Assembly (NCBI RefSeq): GCF_004359215.1
Contig: NW_027152031.1
Location: forward strand, 765,890-829,889
Origin: Bremia lactucae
Lineage: Eukaryota > Oomycota > Peronosporomycetes > Peronosporales > Peronosporaceae
DNA: 64,000 bases
Reading direction: 5' to 3'
Of this stretch, positions 1-10,910 are shown piece by piece. The notes below the pieces were generated by a model, which saw only the letters and a list, made by a program, of their open reading frames with translations, searched no databases and had not been told where the DNA came from. Each line of letters begins with the position of its first letter. Within the stretch, counting starts at the first letter, position 1. The translations under genes and the position numbers were made by a program.

Positions 1-353
1 ACGGCCAGGAGCTGGGAGACCCATGCTGCGTGTGGACAACGGCCAGTGCGATTGGATTAATTACAGACGGGATTAGCGACCCAGCGGATGCCTCAAAGAC
101 TCCTAGTAACAGCGAGCTTCAAGCAGGGTGCTCTAGTAGCGCTTCTTCGACTGTGGCCAATTTTACAGGCAGTGGCGGCTCGTTGGGCGCCGTAGTGGGC
201 ACGGTTACGCCTGCAGGGCCTTCCGTGGCAGAGATACCGCCTGATGATGACGAGGACGACTCATCTGAGAGCGCCGTGATTGCCGGTGCCTCGGTGGCGA
301 CTGTCAGCTTTGTAACCTTGGGCGTTGCTACTGTCGTGGCTTTATTATTGTGA
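1..353 (+). CDS. Temptin-domain secreted protein, C-terminal part (5' truncated by window edge)
   Basis: The reading frame is open from base 3 and ends with TGA at 351-353, so only the C-terminus is present. It opens with GQELGDPCCVW, which I recognise as the end of the temptin Cys/Cys domain found in many oomycete secreted proteins. A Ser/Thr/Gly-rich spacer follows, then an acidic run (PPDDDEDDSSES) and a C-terminal hydrophobic stretch ending VATVVALLL. That layout of low-complexity stalk plus hydrophobic tail with no basic cytoplasmic residues is typical of GPI-anchored surface proteins. Function beyond cell-surface exposure is not known. The temptin call rests on one motif, so another Cys-rich extracellular domain is possible. 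Confidence 0.6.
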   Translation, partial: GQELGDPCCVWTTASAIGLITDGISDPADASKTPSNSELQAGCSSSASSTVANFTGSGGSLGAVVGTVTPAGPSVAEIPPDDDEDDSSESAVIAGASVATVSFVTLGVATVVALLL

Positions 354-603
354 TAATATGTGACGTGTGATATAAGAGTAATCGAACACCGAGTTATGGA
401 AGTATAAAATCATTGTATATATTTTAAGTGCATTGACCTCTCCAATAGCATTTCTTGAATAAAACCATTGACGACGGCGTGACAATAATTGACATTAATA
501 GACACCGTCTTTTGCAACAAAAAGGGACAAACGACGCCAAAGTCGCTAGATTGTTGCCATGGCAAATTCAAGTGGCAACAAACAGGAACCACCAGTTGGG
601 TCT

Positions 604-1101
604 TTACTTGGACGATGGAATGACAAACACAACGACGAGAATGACGACAAGCGTGGCAATGACACCGTATAACTTGCAAACCTGCATCCACATAAAACCT
701 ATGAGCCCACTAGTACAAATAGCACTACTAGCAAGTGGACATGCCTTCTTTTTACGCGCATTCACGTCCCGTGCGGTCTGTTCTTCTCTTGCAATATCGT
801 GCGTGGCCGTGTCCATTCGCTAATAAAAAAAAAAACCGGCCACAAAAAAACATACGTGTGGCATCAAAACCCATTAAATCGCAACTTGCAAATGTTTTTT
901 ACGTACGTTGCTAATGTCATCAATCATGACGTTTTGCTCAAGGACTTCGCCATTAATCGCATGCGCGTGGTTCTTAAGACCCACGACGCCGCCGTGAATC
1001 TGGTCGAGCAGCGCATCCTGTCGCGCTAAATCGTCTGCACGGCGCTGGTCAAATTGTTGCTGTGCTTCCATGTTGCGGTAGTTCTCGTCGCCGTTGGGCA
1101 T
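604..1101 (-). CDS. Qc-type SNARE (syntaxin-6/8 or SYP5/6-like), two or three exons
   Basis: This is a tail-anchored membrane-fusion protein. Exon 1 (1101-907, 65 codons) encodes most of a SNARE helix; GEVLEQNVMIDDI carries the central layer glutamine. The donor GTACGT lies at 906-901 and a polypyrimidine-rich acceptor TTATTAG at 826-820. Exon 2 (819-604) continues in phase with RMDTATHDIAREEQTARDVN and ends in the membrane anchor VIATLVVILVVVFVIP. The 21 codons between KKK and VCKLYG (744-682) make the helix-to-anchor linker unusually long; they begin GCATGT and end ATGCAG, so they may be a 63-nt in-frame GC-AG intron. The ATG at 1101 follows an in-frame stop and a possible acceptor (TTTAAACTAG), so an upstream exon with the usual N-terminal domain may be missing. 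Endosome/TGN trafficking is inferred from the family. Confidence 0.7.
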
Positions 1102-1111
1102 GCTAGTTTAA

Positions 1112-3700
1112 AGGAGGAGGAAGGGCTCTCGAGTACGAGAGAAGGCGAGTTTCGCGTTATAAAATGCGATCGCGAGGACGGTAGAGATTTGCAGCTGGTG
1201 TGGCTGGCTTCTTTTAGTTGCTAAAAGAGAGGTGCGACGGCCTTTTTGGACACTTGAAAAAGGGGAAGCAGTTGAGGCTCGTAGTATTTGCTTGTGGATT
1301 TTACGGAAGGGGTGAAACAGGGCAATCGTTACAACGTGAAAAACTCCTACGTCGCAACACGTTCGAACTTTGCAGCTTTGGGTGAGTTCTTGAAACTTAC
1401 ATTGTGGTTTCATACATGGGGGGACCTTTATTGGTGCGATTCGTGTGCAGGGTATAGATTGTGATGGATTGTTGGAATAATCCACACGGCTGTGGCTGCG
1501 AAAACCATGCCGGATTTTTTTGCAGTACCCTATGCTAGAGATATGCAATTTCTTATGGAATTTCAGTGGCAAGCAGTTATTTATACAAATAATGCACAAA
1601 ACGTTTTACTAATCAGTCACGTCGCTCCAGTAAATGACGTTCACTCGTAATTTATGATGGCCTTTTATACTTTCTAAAAGGACATGTCAACAAGTCACTT
1701 TACCTAATCCCCTTTTAGTTTTTTTCAAGGAAACTGAGATCTTTGGACAATCCTATTTTTCACACGAACACCTAGGTATAACAATTCGGTGCACCTCTGA
1801 ATATAGCGTACTGCGGTTGCAGGAAAGTTTACTACAACATTTTGGGAGCTTTGTTCTGATTATAATGGCAGAGCTCGAGCACATCGATATATATCAAACA
1901 AGCATCGCTTAAGGTCGCAATCTGTTGTTTTGCTGCTATGTAACACGATATTGTAAAATATGAAGCCTTTTTTGGTAAATATGTGGTCTGTACAAATTTC
2001 GTCGCCACATTTTAAGGGAAAACCGGTACACCCCTTATGTATGCCACTCCCTCTAAATGATATTGGGAATCGGAAAAGTAACACCCCTAATTTAATTATC
2101 TACCTCGATATTGATGAGAGTCCCCTAAATTATATCAGGGACACCCTATAATGAGCCTATGTAAGTGTAATAGGTGTGACAGCCGGTGACACAGTGTAAT
2201 GGTACAACTTCTCTTAGTATCCGGACTTCATGCTTAAAGTCTTTGTGCAGGCTTTTGAGCTGGCTTCCTGATGTGCCGACGAAACCAAATTTTGGAATGT
2301 TGTTGATTTTGCGATGCTCATATCATACATAAATTTATGTTGTCATTAATCTGAAACTTAAATTCAATGATAAGAAATAAACTGGCGGGTGGTTGCAATT
2401 TTGGCTCTGCACCAATTGTAGGCGTAATATTTTGCTAAGTAAAGGAAGTTTGGACACCTGAAAGACAGACTAACATAAAGGCATTTACAGTTGCCTTGAG
2501 ATTCAAAATTTGAATAAGGAAATTAATAATACGATAGAAATTTATTTCTATTTATTTTCAAGTTGGCCGTGGAATTTGCTCTTATATTATGAATCTTTGA
2601 ATCCATTCTAATTAATATAGCACAAATTCATTTGTTGATTAGTAAGTATAATCTTTATAAATTAAATTATAGGGATACCATTTCGTGCAAGTCGTGTCGC
2701 AATTGCACCAATAGTTTGCCGACGTGAATCGATGGAGCCATTAGCATGTGGTTCGGCAGGTTCATTGGTGATGGCATCAAAAAGAAGTTCTGGCAGTGCC
2801 GTTTACATAAACGTTACTTGCGTCCTTCGGATTTTACCATGGCATTTCGGCTGTAACCTGTGCCTTGAAAACATTCGGCCTGCCATCTACAACTTTTCCT
2901 TTACAGATTCCACAATTTGACCGTTGCAAACGAGCTGGAGATTAGAAAATTCCCAGTGTAGTACCAGACCCGGACATCCACTGGTAAAGTTAATTATTTT
3001 GAAACATTGACGCATAGAATATGATAAGCGAGGTCTTGTAACCCGAGTTACGCGTGCATGGGAATCTTTGTAAAAAAAATTAAACACATTCAACTTGCCA
3101 ACCATGACCTTACTAAAGTGCGTTACGGGTAAGTCTGGACAGTGTAGCAATTGGGAGGCGTTGGGGGGTAACGAGTCTGGCAACAGGTTTTAGCTAGAGC
3201 CAGATTTCTCTCGCTTGCAGTCGGCGCTAGCGCAAGTGCTCATTGCCTCACTGAAAGGTTGGTAGTCCCGCTTGCACATTAAATGTGGTTACGACAGAAG
3301 AAATGGTACTTGCGTTCTTTTTCATAAAAAACACGTCGAAAGCTAATCATAAAATTTGGCTCTAAATCAAGACTTGCGTTATCTTACACACCAATCACAC
3401 ATAAAGAAAAACCTCATCACAACAATAATGCCGAGGTGAACTTACACGCCATAAAAAACACAAGTGGTAACTCCACGAGTTTTATTTTTGATCCAGCTTC
3501 CATTTGTCTAGTGCTGCGTGACTTCGTCACGTTGTAGCATTGTCGTCCGTCCGTGACCTCTTCGTTGTGTGTAGTTTCTCAAGATCCTTTGACGTTGTAG
3601 CACAGACGACGACAACATGGTATTGATAACCAAATCGTTTCTTTTTCAAATTAAGGCAATTTTAAACAATACAATTTTGTGCGATTTCAAAACGTAAGTG
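1112..3700. other. Intergenic stretch, no supported gene
   Basis: The sequence is A+T-rich, especially 1600-2700. Open frames are short and show no motif I recognise. The longest, 98 codons on the minus strand (3183-2887), is unexplained and treated as chance. No tRNA, LTR or long repeat was seen. Confidence 0.5.
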
Positions 3701-3815
3701 TTAAACTCGCACTTCTTACTTCTTACTTTCTTACTGCAACGATAATTTTAATTTAAGTACCTCGTTTTCGTGAAGCCACGGATGGTCCTCATTAAATAAT
3801 TGACCTTCTCTGCAG

Positions 3816-4366
3816 AGCATTGCCCCCCTTCCTGCACTACTCACCTCATGTCTGCCACAACTACCACTACGATTCCCCTGTGCAATTTGGTCACGCTTAG
3901 TCCATTGCTCAATGACCAAAACCTCAATAAGTGCGCCGATGAATCTAACTTTAATTTTGCCGACGCGACGCTCCCTACCCAAGATGAAATCAACCGCATG
4001 TGCACGATGCAATCCTGCCTTGATTTATTAAGCGCTGCATTGGCTTTAGATCCTACCGAATGCATTTTGCCCGTAGGCGACAACATCCGACTCCGAGAGG
4101 ACTTACTTGAAGGCATTCCGGCCCGCTGTCCAGTTTCGAACACTCGCAACACACCGGCGAAGTCTGTCGCAGCCAATGACGCAACGACTCAATCAGAGGA
4201 GGACGATGCCACGGACGATCCCACGACCGCGCCATCGTCTGATTCAGATCCGAATGAAGAGCAATCTGCGGCGATGGGCCACTACGCCACAGCAGTGTCG
4301 CCCGTGAAGCGGTTCCTGAGTGTCATGTCACTTGGGGCATTGGCTTTCATGACGTACTACCTCTAA
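3816..4366 (+). CDS. Elicitin-like protein with Thr/Ser-rich acidic tail and C-terminal hydrophobic anchor
   Basis: Elicitins are small secreted sterol-binding proteins of oomycetes. The six-cysteine elicitin fold is visible: C in IPLCNLVTLSPLL, C in NLNKCADESN, MC and SC in INRMCTMQSCLDLL, C in DPTECILPVGDN and C in IPARCPVS, with the usual LP-T-EI and DLL positions. An acidic Thr/Ser-rich stalk follows (EEDDATDDPTTAPSSDSD), and a terminal hydrophobic segment (FLSVMSLGALAFMTYYL) suggests GPI or membrane anchorage. No signal peptide is in frame: a stop (TAA 3797-3799) lies just upstream and the first ATG (3848) starts after where the leader should be. A good acceptor (TTCTCTGCAG ending 3815) implies a leader exon upstream. 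A donor GTAAGT exists at 3694, but joining the exon that starts at ATG 3617 gives the wrong phase, so the 5' end is unresolved. Confidence 0.8.
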
Positions 4367-4886
4367 GAAACCATTTTGTAATTATAAAATCTCCTTTTTG
4401 CTTAATAATATAAAAGATATGGAGATTATATAGCCTGCACGATTGTTTATGGAACGATAGTATAACAACTTCATTTTTAAGGTAAACACGCTAAAATTTA
4501 TTAAAAAAAGCACGTGTTTATTTTACTTTCCAATTGCCGTCAAAGCCAGTAGTCTTGAATCCTTTCATAAAAAAACCCAATCCTCTCATCAGTAATCAAA
4601 GGGTACTATTCTGGCCCTTTTCGCTCGAGCAAACAACGTTCAATCTCCCTCTGTCTTGTCATGTCGCCATCCAGCCAATCAAACAAAGGTTACACCGTAC
4701 CAGGGGGTCCATGTACCTATCACAACATCACAAGTACAAAAGACACGCCAAAATACCACACGGCACACAAATCATCATCAACAACACATCACAAGAGCCT
4801 CGTCCTGACTCGATCGTCTCTTGCTGTCTTGCAGCAAACTCCACGACCGAGCACAAGAGGAGCGCATAAAGCCGGACACACTCCGC
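4367..4886. other. Region between two convergent genes
   Basis: This stretch separates the elicitin-like gene (+) from the KH gene (-) and should hold both 3' UTRs. Overlapping frames on both strands have no recognisable content. A late alternative terminal exon of the KH gene could reach into it. Confidence 0.5.
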
Positions 4887-6861
4887 TCAAAAAGAAACAC
4901 ACAATAAAGCACAAACCTGAGAAGTCTCGACCAAGTCCACGCTCCTTGTTCCGGACACGGCAGCGTCGTTCTCAGCACTTGGCGCCAACACCGCGTCACT
5001 AGACGCACTGACAACAGCAGTCTCCGTACTAATTGTGCCAGCTTGTTGCTGGTATTGCTGATACGCTTCGGCACTCGCCTGCGCCGCAGCACCAGTAACC
5101 CCCCACGCGGCGTTTGCGGCATCCACGCCATAGTACGCAGCATATTCATAATAACCATTCCAATACGCATTCGGATCATTCGGGTCCGCTGTTGCCGTGG
5201 CACTTGCCTCCCCTGTAGCCGTATCTTGTTGATAGTATTGGCTTTGTTGGCCCTGTTGTTGATAATACGCCGCGTACTGATCTTGTCCATACGCAGTGTA
5301 CCCTCCCGTGTACCCACTTGTTCCAGCATAGGTACCCTCCCCCCCGGGGTACTCGGTACCGTACCCCCCCTGGCCCCCAGCTGTACCCTGTATAATCACA
5401 CTATCGACCTCTTCTTTTGCAATTGCAAGATTCTGAGGAGGTCCTTGAATCGAGATTGTACGAACAGGGGGATTGGACCCTGGATCCGGCACTTGTGGGA
5501 TTTGAATACGCACGGCATGACGGTCTTGTATCCCTTTAATTGTTTCACCACGTTTACCAATTATTACCCCGACACGGTCATTCGGGACTTGCATGTAAAT
5601 CGTTTGACCGGACGATAGACCGTAACTCTGTCGCTGACTTGGATCATCGCTCACCATGGATTGAATCTCAAATCGTGCGGCTTCTTTGGCTTCCACAGTG
5701 CCTCGAATTGTAATAAGTCGCATTTCGGGATGCACAGGGTCCGGAGTCTGTGGAATCGTGACACTCGTGCCTGTACGCTGTTGAATTGCTTTGATCGTAC
5801 ACCCGCCACGTCCGATAATGAGTCCAACGCGTTCATTCGGGACCAAGATCTCTACCGAGTCCGTGCCATCGGGATTCACACCACCATAGCGTGTCATCCG
5901 ATCGTGATCGTCTCGTTCCCGAAAACCACCCGTAGTATGCGTCTGTTGTCGCTCAGTAATAAGGTTTTGAATCAATTGTTGCGCCGAATCCAATGCGTCT
6001 TGATTGCCCGTGATATTCACAAACCGGTCGGCAGTCGGAGGAACACCATCTTCTTCGCGCACAATTTGAATGTGTGCACCGCTTTTTAATTGCAAGTCGC
6101 GAATGGTTTCGCCACCACGTCCAATAATGTACCCCACCAGCTCGCGTGGGACTTTCATATCCACGGACGTTTGATCGCTCGTTGAGCGTAACGTGTTGGT
6201 ACCCGCGTACCCTCCGGTACTTGCATACGCATCACTGTAATTCTCATTCAACGTTCCATTGAGCTCCGCCACTTTCCGCAATTGCTCTTGTTTCAGCTTC
6301 ATTGCTTGTTGCGGATTAAATAAAATATCTTCCACGGCACTTTGCGCCTTGGCCACGGCATCGTCCGTGTCGGCAGTAATAAGGACATGGAGCTCTTCGT
6401 TCTCGTCGGGATCGCCCGTCGGGTCTTTCGACGACCCTTTTCCACGAATCAAAATGCGAGCTCCCGATTCGTCTTCCATTCGTTTTTGATTGGATCCACG
6501 CGGACCAATTAAAAGGCCCATAAAATTAATGTCCGGGTACTTGGCGACGGGAATAAACACTTTCTTGCGCTTCTTTTCGCCCATGCCTGGCGCCAATCGC
6601 ATCCCGCTATCGACTGTTAGCACACACGTGAGACTCGTGATTGAATGTTTTTCAAAAAAATCGCATTGTAACGTACCATCACCCTACTCGAAATCACGAG
6701 AATTGACAAAAAAGTGTCGTAAAGACGTCGTCGTGAGGAAAGGATTGACGACTACGTACCTCCCATCGACTCTTGCGCTTGCCCAATGCATCGCTTCCGG
6801 GAATCGCTGATGCTGCCAAACGTGCGGCAATTTCGCGTGCACGAGCCACTGGATCGGACAT
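4887..6861 (-). CDS. Four-KH-domain RNA-binding protein (SF1/BBP-type KH followed by three KH-I domains)
   Basis: Two exons are supported. Exon 1 starts at ATG 6861 (MSDPVARAREIAARLAASAI...) and ends KRKSRWE at 6760, or at 6756 using the next GT. Exon 2 begins at 6613 after branch-like CTAAC and acceptor AG. Only the 6756/6613 pair keeps phase, giving about 610 residues. The first KH is SF1/branchpoint-protein-like (FMGLLIGPRGSNQKRME). Three classical KH-I domains follow, with GxxG loops in VGYIIGRGGETI, VGLIIGRGGCTI and VGVIIGKRGETI. The C-terminus is a Gly/Tyr/Gln/Ala-rich low-complexity region, as in FUBP-like proteins. The end (ETSQVCALLCVSF) follows CAG|GTTTGT, a possible donor, so the true C-terminus may be spliced differently. 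A role in splicing or mRNA regulation is inferred from the family. It is divergent from BDP1 with about 214 bp between start codons. Confidence 0.9.
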
Positions 6862-7075
6862 TCCTTGACGTAAAGAACGATGCGAAAGCGACTAGTTGCG
6901 TCTGATGCGTTGTGGCCAATATAACTCTGGCTGGTGATGAAGTGCCAACACACATTAATTTCATTTGATTCGATAATATTATGTTTTTAGTCTACGTTAT
7001 GTCCAATCACTGATGAAATGGTGCGTACCTACTTTTTCCCCAATCATCTGTGCTTTTAAAAGTGATCGAGTCTTT
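6862..7075. promoter_or_regulatory. Shared divergent promoter interval between KH gene and BDP1
   Basis: Only 214 bp separates the two resolved start codons, so both promoters and 5' UTRs must lie here. I saw no element I would name with confidence. Confidence 0.5.
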
Positions 7076-9129
7076 ATGGCGTCGCGAGTGCCGCTATTAA
7101 TCAAGGGAAAACCCCGCAAACCCTCCCGTGTATCCATTGCACCGCGTGCAACACTATCCCATGGTAAGCATTGATCAACCTGCTGTCTTTATGTCAATTG
7201 TTCATGTGATTTCCGGCTTACTAGCCCCTCGAACTGAGCGTTTGACGACTCCGAAGGCTACGACTCCAGATTCCACGCCTATAGAGGTGTTTTTATCTTG
7301 TTAATACCGAGCCAACGCTCTCGAACGAAAGGACTTATATAATACTGCAATGATTAACTACTCGAAACAGGCTTACAAGCCTCCAATGGAGCCACTGGCT
7401 ACACAAAAAGCCACGTCACTCGCGTCAAGTGTCGATCAATCACTTGCTACGTCAAGTGCGTCGCTCTTGACCACCACAAGCGCTGTAGCTGATGCGCTGT
7501 CACCACGTATGGTAGTTCAAAGTCCATCGACGCGCTTACCACCTTCGGTGCGCTCGTCCACAGTGCTTCCGGTACAACGACTTGCAAAGATCACGTCAGC
7601 AGGCCCATTGTACCGCGCCAGTCCCGTCGTGCGTCCTCGTAAAGGCACTCTCAGCAATTCACCACGAATACGTAATCGATTAACCTACAGCTCTCCCGCA
7701 AGAAGCGCTCCGACTGCTTTAAAAGTACGATTGCAATCGAAACTCGACATTAAACCTCATCAATCCCCTCGACGCTTGCAGCAGCAGCTCACGCCAGCGT
7801 CGCCACTTGTCTTGGGTGGAAAAGGATCGTCCGTGCCTCCGATTCAGCTCGACGTCCAGCTTTTGGAACCCCACGCAACGTTGCCGACCACGACAAATCC
7901 AACAAAAAAGCGCTCCCTCAAACGTCGAAAGACAAGCACTGCGTTAAAACTCCAGGCTACTGTGTCGCCACGCAAGTCTTCAAGAAGACAAGTGAAGCGT
8001 GTGGATTATGCTGCGATCAGTGGCACTACGAGCTCAGCGAGTGAGCGTGAAGACGACGACACGCTCGAGTTGCCTACGGACGAGACGATTGTACGTGTGT
8101 TTAAAACAGGTGGCATTAAGTTGTGTACCCATGTGTTTTTTATGTGTTTTTTATGTAAACTAGGTGTACGTGCCTGCTCGTGAACGAGCAACATTGTGGG
8201 CAAAATCGTTGCTTGTAAGGGAGGACAAGGAGGAGCACGTGAACACCATTTCTTCTCGTAAGAAACGTAGTCGTTCGACAGCAACGGGTGCAGGGATAAA
8301 TACTGGGATTGCATCACGAAAAAACATGGCGACTTTAATGACGAAATTACCCTCGGAAATGACCATGGGCGAAGTGGCATTAAGTGTGCCGAGAGGAAGA
8401 CATATGGAGCAACATGAACGTGAAGAAGCGGTAACCGAGACGTCGAGTGGGATCAGCGATTCGACTGCATGGGAAACCAAAGCAGTCAATCGCATGCGTT
8501 CAATATCCGACGCATCCGAGTCGATGGCATACGCTGGATCCATTGTCACGCCTCAGGTGCAAATGATTAATGGCCAAATGGTAGTTGTCGAGACCACTCT
8601 GAAGCTTTGTGACGAGCCGTTGCAAGAAGACAGTGGCTTACCGCCTCGACACATGAATTCTCGCTTAAATTCGTCGCATCTGAATGGTCCAGGTAGACGC
8701 TGGGGCAAGGAAGAGACGAAACAATTTTACTATTGTTTAAGCCAAGTGGGTCCCAATTTCTCCATGATGGCGACGCTCTTTACGTCAAGAAAACGCAAAG
8801 AACTGAAGAGTAAGTTTAAGTACGAGGAGAAACATCACGGAAGGTTGATAGAAATTGCTTTGCGTGCGTCGACGGCCCCCTTAGATACGGATATGGTTGA
8901 CGTAATCTCTCAGATGGTGGACAAGAAAGCGCTGCAGAAACAGATGCCGAAAACTTCAGAGATCAGACTCAATGACGACGGTGCGTCAGCACCGAACTCG
9001 ACGTGTGCGTCACCGCTGTCAGCAACTGGGTCTGTACCCCAGGTACAAGCCGAGGACTTTATCGAGACGTTACAGGATAGCGACCTTTTTTCCTTGGGCA
9101 GACATGCCTCGTTTGATTATAGTAATTAA
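7076..9129 (+). CDS. BDP1: Transcription factor TFIIIB subunit B'' (BDP1), four exons
   Basis: BDP1 joins TBP and BRF1 in TFIIIB and is needed for RNA polymerase III initiation. Exons 7076-7163, 7225-7286, 7371-8090 and 8164-9129 keep one frame (611 residues). Donors are GTAAGC, GTGTTT and GTACGT; acceptors end ACTAG, AACAG and ACTAG. The hallmark is the SANT/Myb-like domain at about residues 468-520: RRWGKEETKQFYYCLSQVG, then FTSRKRKELKSKFKYEEK, matching the conserved BDP1 pattern of W-x-EET-x-FY followed by R-R-K-x-K-KFK-x-EEK. Just before it, TPQVQMINGQMVVVETTLKL fits the short conserved BDP1 segment that precedes SANT. The N-terminal half is basic, Ser/Thr/Pro-rich and probably disordered. 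It ends 67 bp before the convergent stop codon of the next gene. The exon model is inferred from sequence alone but internally consistent. Confidence 0.9.
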
Positions 9130-9196
9130 TGTGGTCCACTATAAGAAGGATGTAAAAACGTAGTGTATAGTAAACATGGTTACAAGGGTTATACGA

Positions 9197-9577
9197 TTAC
9201 AGCACGGTTGCAATGGCAACTGCAAGCACCGTGACACAAGTTCCAAGAAGAGGCCGCGAGGCATCGCTGCTGGCTGGGGCTGAGGCTTGAGGACCGTCAG
9301 CAGTGGCATCTTCAGATTCGTCGCTGCCTGAGTTCGAAGAATCGTCGTCTGTCGGTATCGGTGCCGTATCGGGTTCCGCGTTGTCCTCCTGAGTAGAAGT
9401 GGACGGCGGAGTAGTAGTCGTGTTCGTTGCGGTGATGTTGGCAACGCTGTCGGCCACGGCGTTTGCATACGTTTCAGGGTCGAGTTCCACGCCTGCGACG
9501 ATGCTATCACCGAGTGTCTGTGCGTTGGTGGAAGCCAAAGCCGCAACGAGAGCAAGTACTAGCAAATGGACATTCAT
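9197..9577 (-). CDS. Small secreted Thr/Ser/Asp-rich protein, probable GPI anchor
   Basis: The chosen ATG (9577) gives 126 residues starting MNVHLLVLALVAALASTNAQ, a clear signal peptide with likely cleavage near A-Q. A start seven codons upstream would put MYSLARR before it and fits less well. The mature part has N-glycosylation sequons (NIT, NTT), a TTTTPPSTST stretch and an acidic Ser-rich segment. It ends in a hydrophobic tail (CVTVLAVAIATVL), as in GPI-anchored mucin-like surface proteins. There is no Cys-rich effector domain and no RxLR motif. Function is unknown. It is convergent with BDP1. Confidence 0.65.
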   Translation of the reverse strand: MNVHLLVLALVAALASTNAQTLGDSIVAGVELDPETYANAVADSVANITATNTTTTPPSTSTQEDNAEPDTAPIPTDDDSSNSGSDESEDATADGPQASAPASSDASRPLLGTCVTVLAVAIATVL

Positions 9578-9783
9578 TCTTCTTGCAAGTGAATACATGC
9601 GGGAATGACCTTTGTGGCGTTTTTTTTTTTAAATCGTTGCATTGCATTCGACAATATCATCCTTGACAGGTAGAATAAGAATTGAAGAGCTTCGTTGTTG
9701 AGCATTTTTTTTGATGCACTGAATTTTAAGTAAGCAATGTTTCCGAATGTTACTTTTTAATAAACTTTATTTACAATTTTTCT

Positions 9784-9937
9784 TCACGGTTCAACGTCAG
9801 CGCCTTCTGTCATTCGAAGAGAATTAAAGTTGGTGGCTTCTAAGGTCGACAACACATCCGTAAGAGCGGACACAACGTGTTTCTGCGACAAGCGCGTTTC
9901 CTCAAGAGCTGTGTCCCATAAATGAGTCACTGCTTTG
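9784..9937 (-). pseudogene. Orphan terminal exon of an unidentified gene
   Basis: On the minus strand a 154-nt stretch reads as KAVTHLWDTALEETRLSQ, then VSALTDVLSTLEATNFNSLR, and ends GADVEP plus TGA at 9786-9784. It starts after an acceptor-like AATTAG and the frame is closed just upstream, as expected for a last exon. I found no matching upstream exon before the family A LTR begins at 10327. It may be a gene truncated by retrotransposon accumulation, or earlier exons may be too short to see. The family is not recognised. Confidence 0.45.
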
Positions 9938-9949
9938 CTAATTTTGTCA

Positions 9950-10326
9950 GTTGGTTACGAATTTGCTTCCGAAATAAAAGCTTATCCTAAATTATTCAAA
10001 TAAGAAATCGAGAATGTATTATCTTTATCGTCGGAATGAAATAAACGAGTTCTTAACGAGAATAAAATTCAATTCCTACTATTAATGTGGCAGCTCTCGC
10101 CCCCACTGCTTTCGCATAAGCTTAAATCCTTTTGTTTGCGCCAAGGACTTACGAGTTTAGATCCTTTAAACCGGTTGCACGTTGGATGTTGACAGTTGAT
10201 GCTGTGTGGTGTACACAAAGGTTATTATCACCTTAAGATTGATTTCCAAAATACCTTACGATTTTTTGGAGCTGACACGTATCAATTTTTCTACATAAAG
10301 AATTAAATGCAGTACAGTTCCCATTT
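9950..10326. other. Boundary stretch, no supported gene
   Basis: This is A+T-rich sequence between the orphan exon and the first LTR. No exon or repeat could be supported. Confidence 0.4.
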
Positions 10327-10800
10327 TGTAGCGGCGCTCCTAAAGTAAGAGGAAGACTTTCAGACTCAGAGAGTTGCTTAGTTCTATTGAACTAATGGGT
10401 TCAATAACTCAGGGAGTCGTAAAAGCTATTAAAGCTTAAGGAATCCTACTTCAAGGGATTCAGGGGTTCGGAGAACCAAGTGGCAGCTAGCGCTTATGGG
10501 ATTAACCTTAGAAAGACTTCTATCTCTTACAGATCAATGCGCAAGCCTTAGGAAGGCGCTTAACGCTTTAAGATCAAAAGGGGAAACTGCAATTCATTGA
10601 ATTATATCATCTAAAACCTTACCCTAGCTAATTTAAATAGAATTCGGCCGCCAGAGTTATATCTGGTGGCGACCATATTTGTTACCCATAATAAACGGGA
10701 TTCAAGTAATTAGCTATTTTAGAATAGGATAAAAGGGTATTTACCGATAAAGCAAATGTACCACAACAACGGTTCTCCAACCAATGTGTGCCCCATTACA
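10327..10800 (-). repeat. Family A LTR (3' LTR of A4)
   Basis: The plus strand reads TGTAGCGGCGCTCC... to ...TGTGCCCCATTACA, the reverse complement of the LTRs at 25283-25768 and 58811-59322. It has TG...CA termini. Confidence 0.85.
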
Positions 10801-10813
10801 CCCTCCCCCATCA
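10801..10813 (-). promoter_or_regulatory. Polypurine tract of A4
   Basis: The minus strand reads TGATGGGGGAGGG immediately before the LTR start, as expected for the plus-strand primer of an LTR element. The same tract precedes the 3' LTR of copy B at about 58799-58810. Confidence 0.75.
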
Positions 10814-10910
10814 GACTATTGACACCGAGTGACAACATTCGCTTTATTTTCTCTTTGAGGTTGAAACTTAAACAGCTATTTATTCGGTTGTGTTTTTTTT
10901 CCTTTGTCGC

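Noticed and set aside
2887..3183. 98-codon minus-strand frame with a Lys/Cys-containing C-terminus
   Set aside because: No recognisable domain and no supporting exons nearby; kept only as unexplained.
4534..5002. Overlapping plus-strand frames of 111-113 codons
   Set aside because: Low-complexity, Thr/His/Lys-rich content in a 3' UTR-like region between convergent genes; no motif.
5043..5618. 191-codon plus-strand frame opposite the KH gene
   Set aside because: Its composition is the complement of KH-domain codons and it overlaps strongly conserved sense domains; a shadow.
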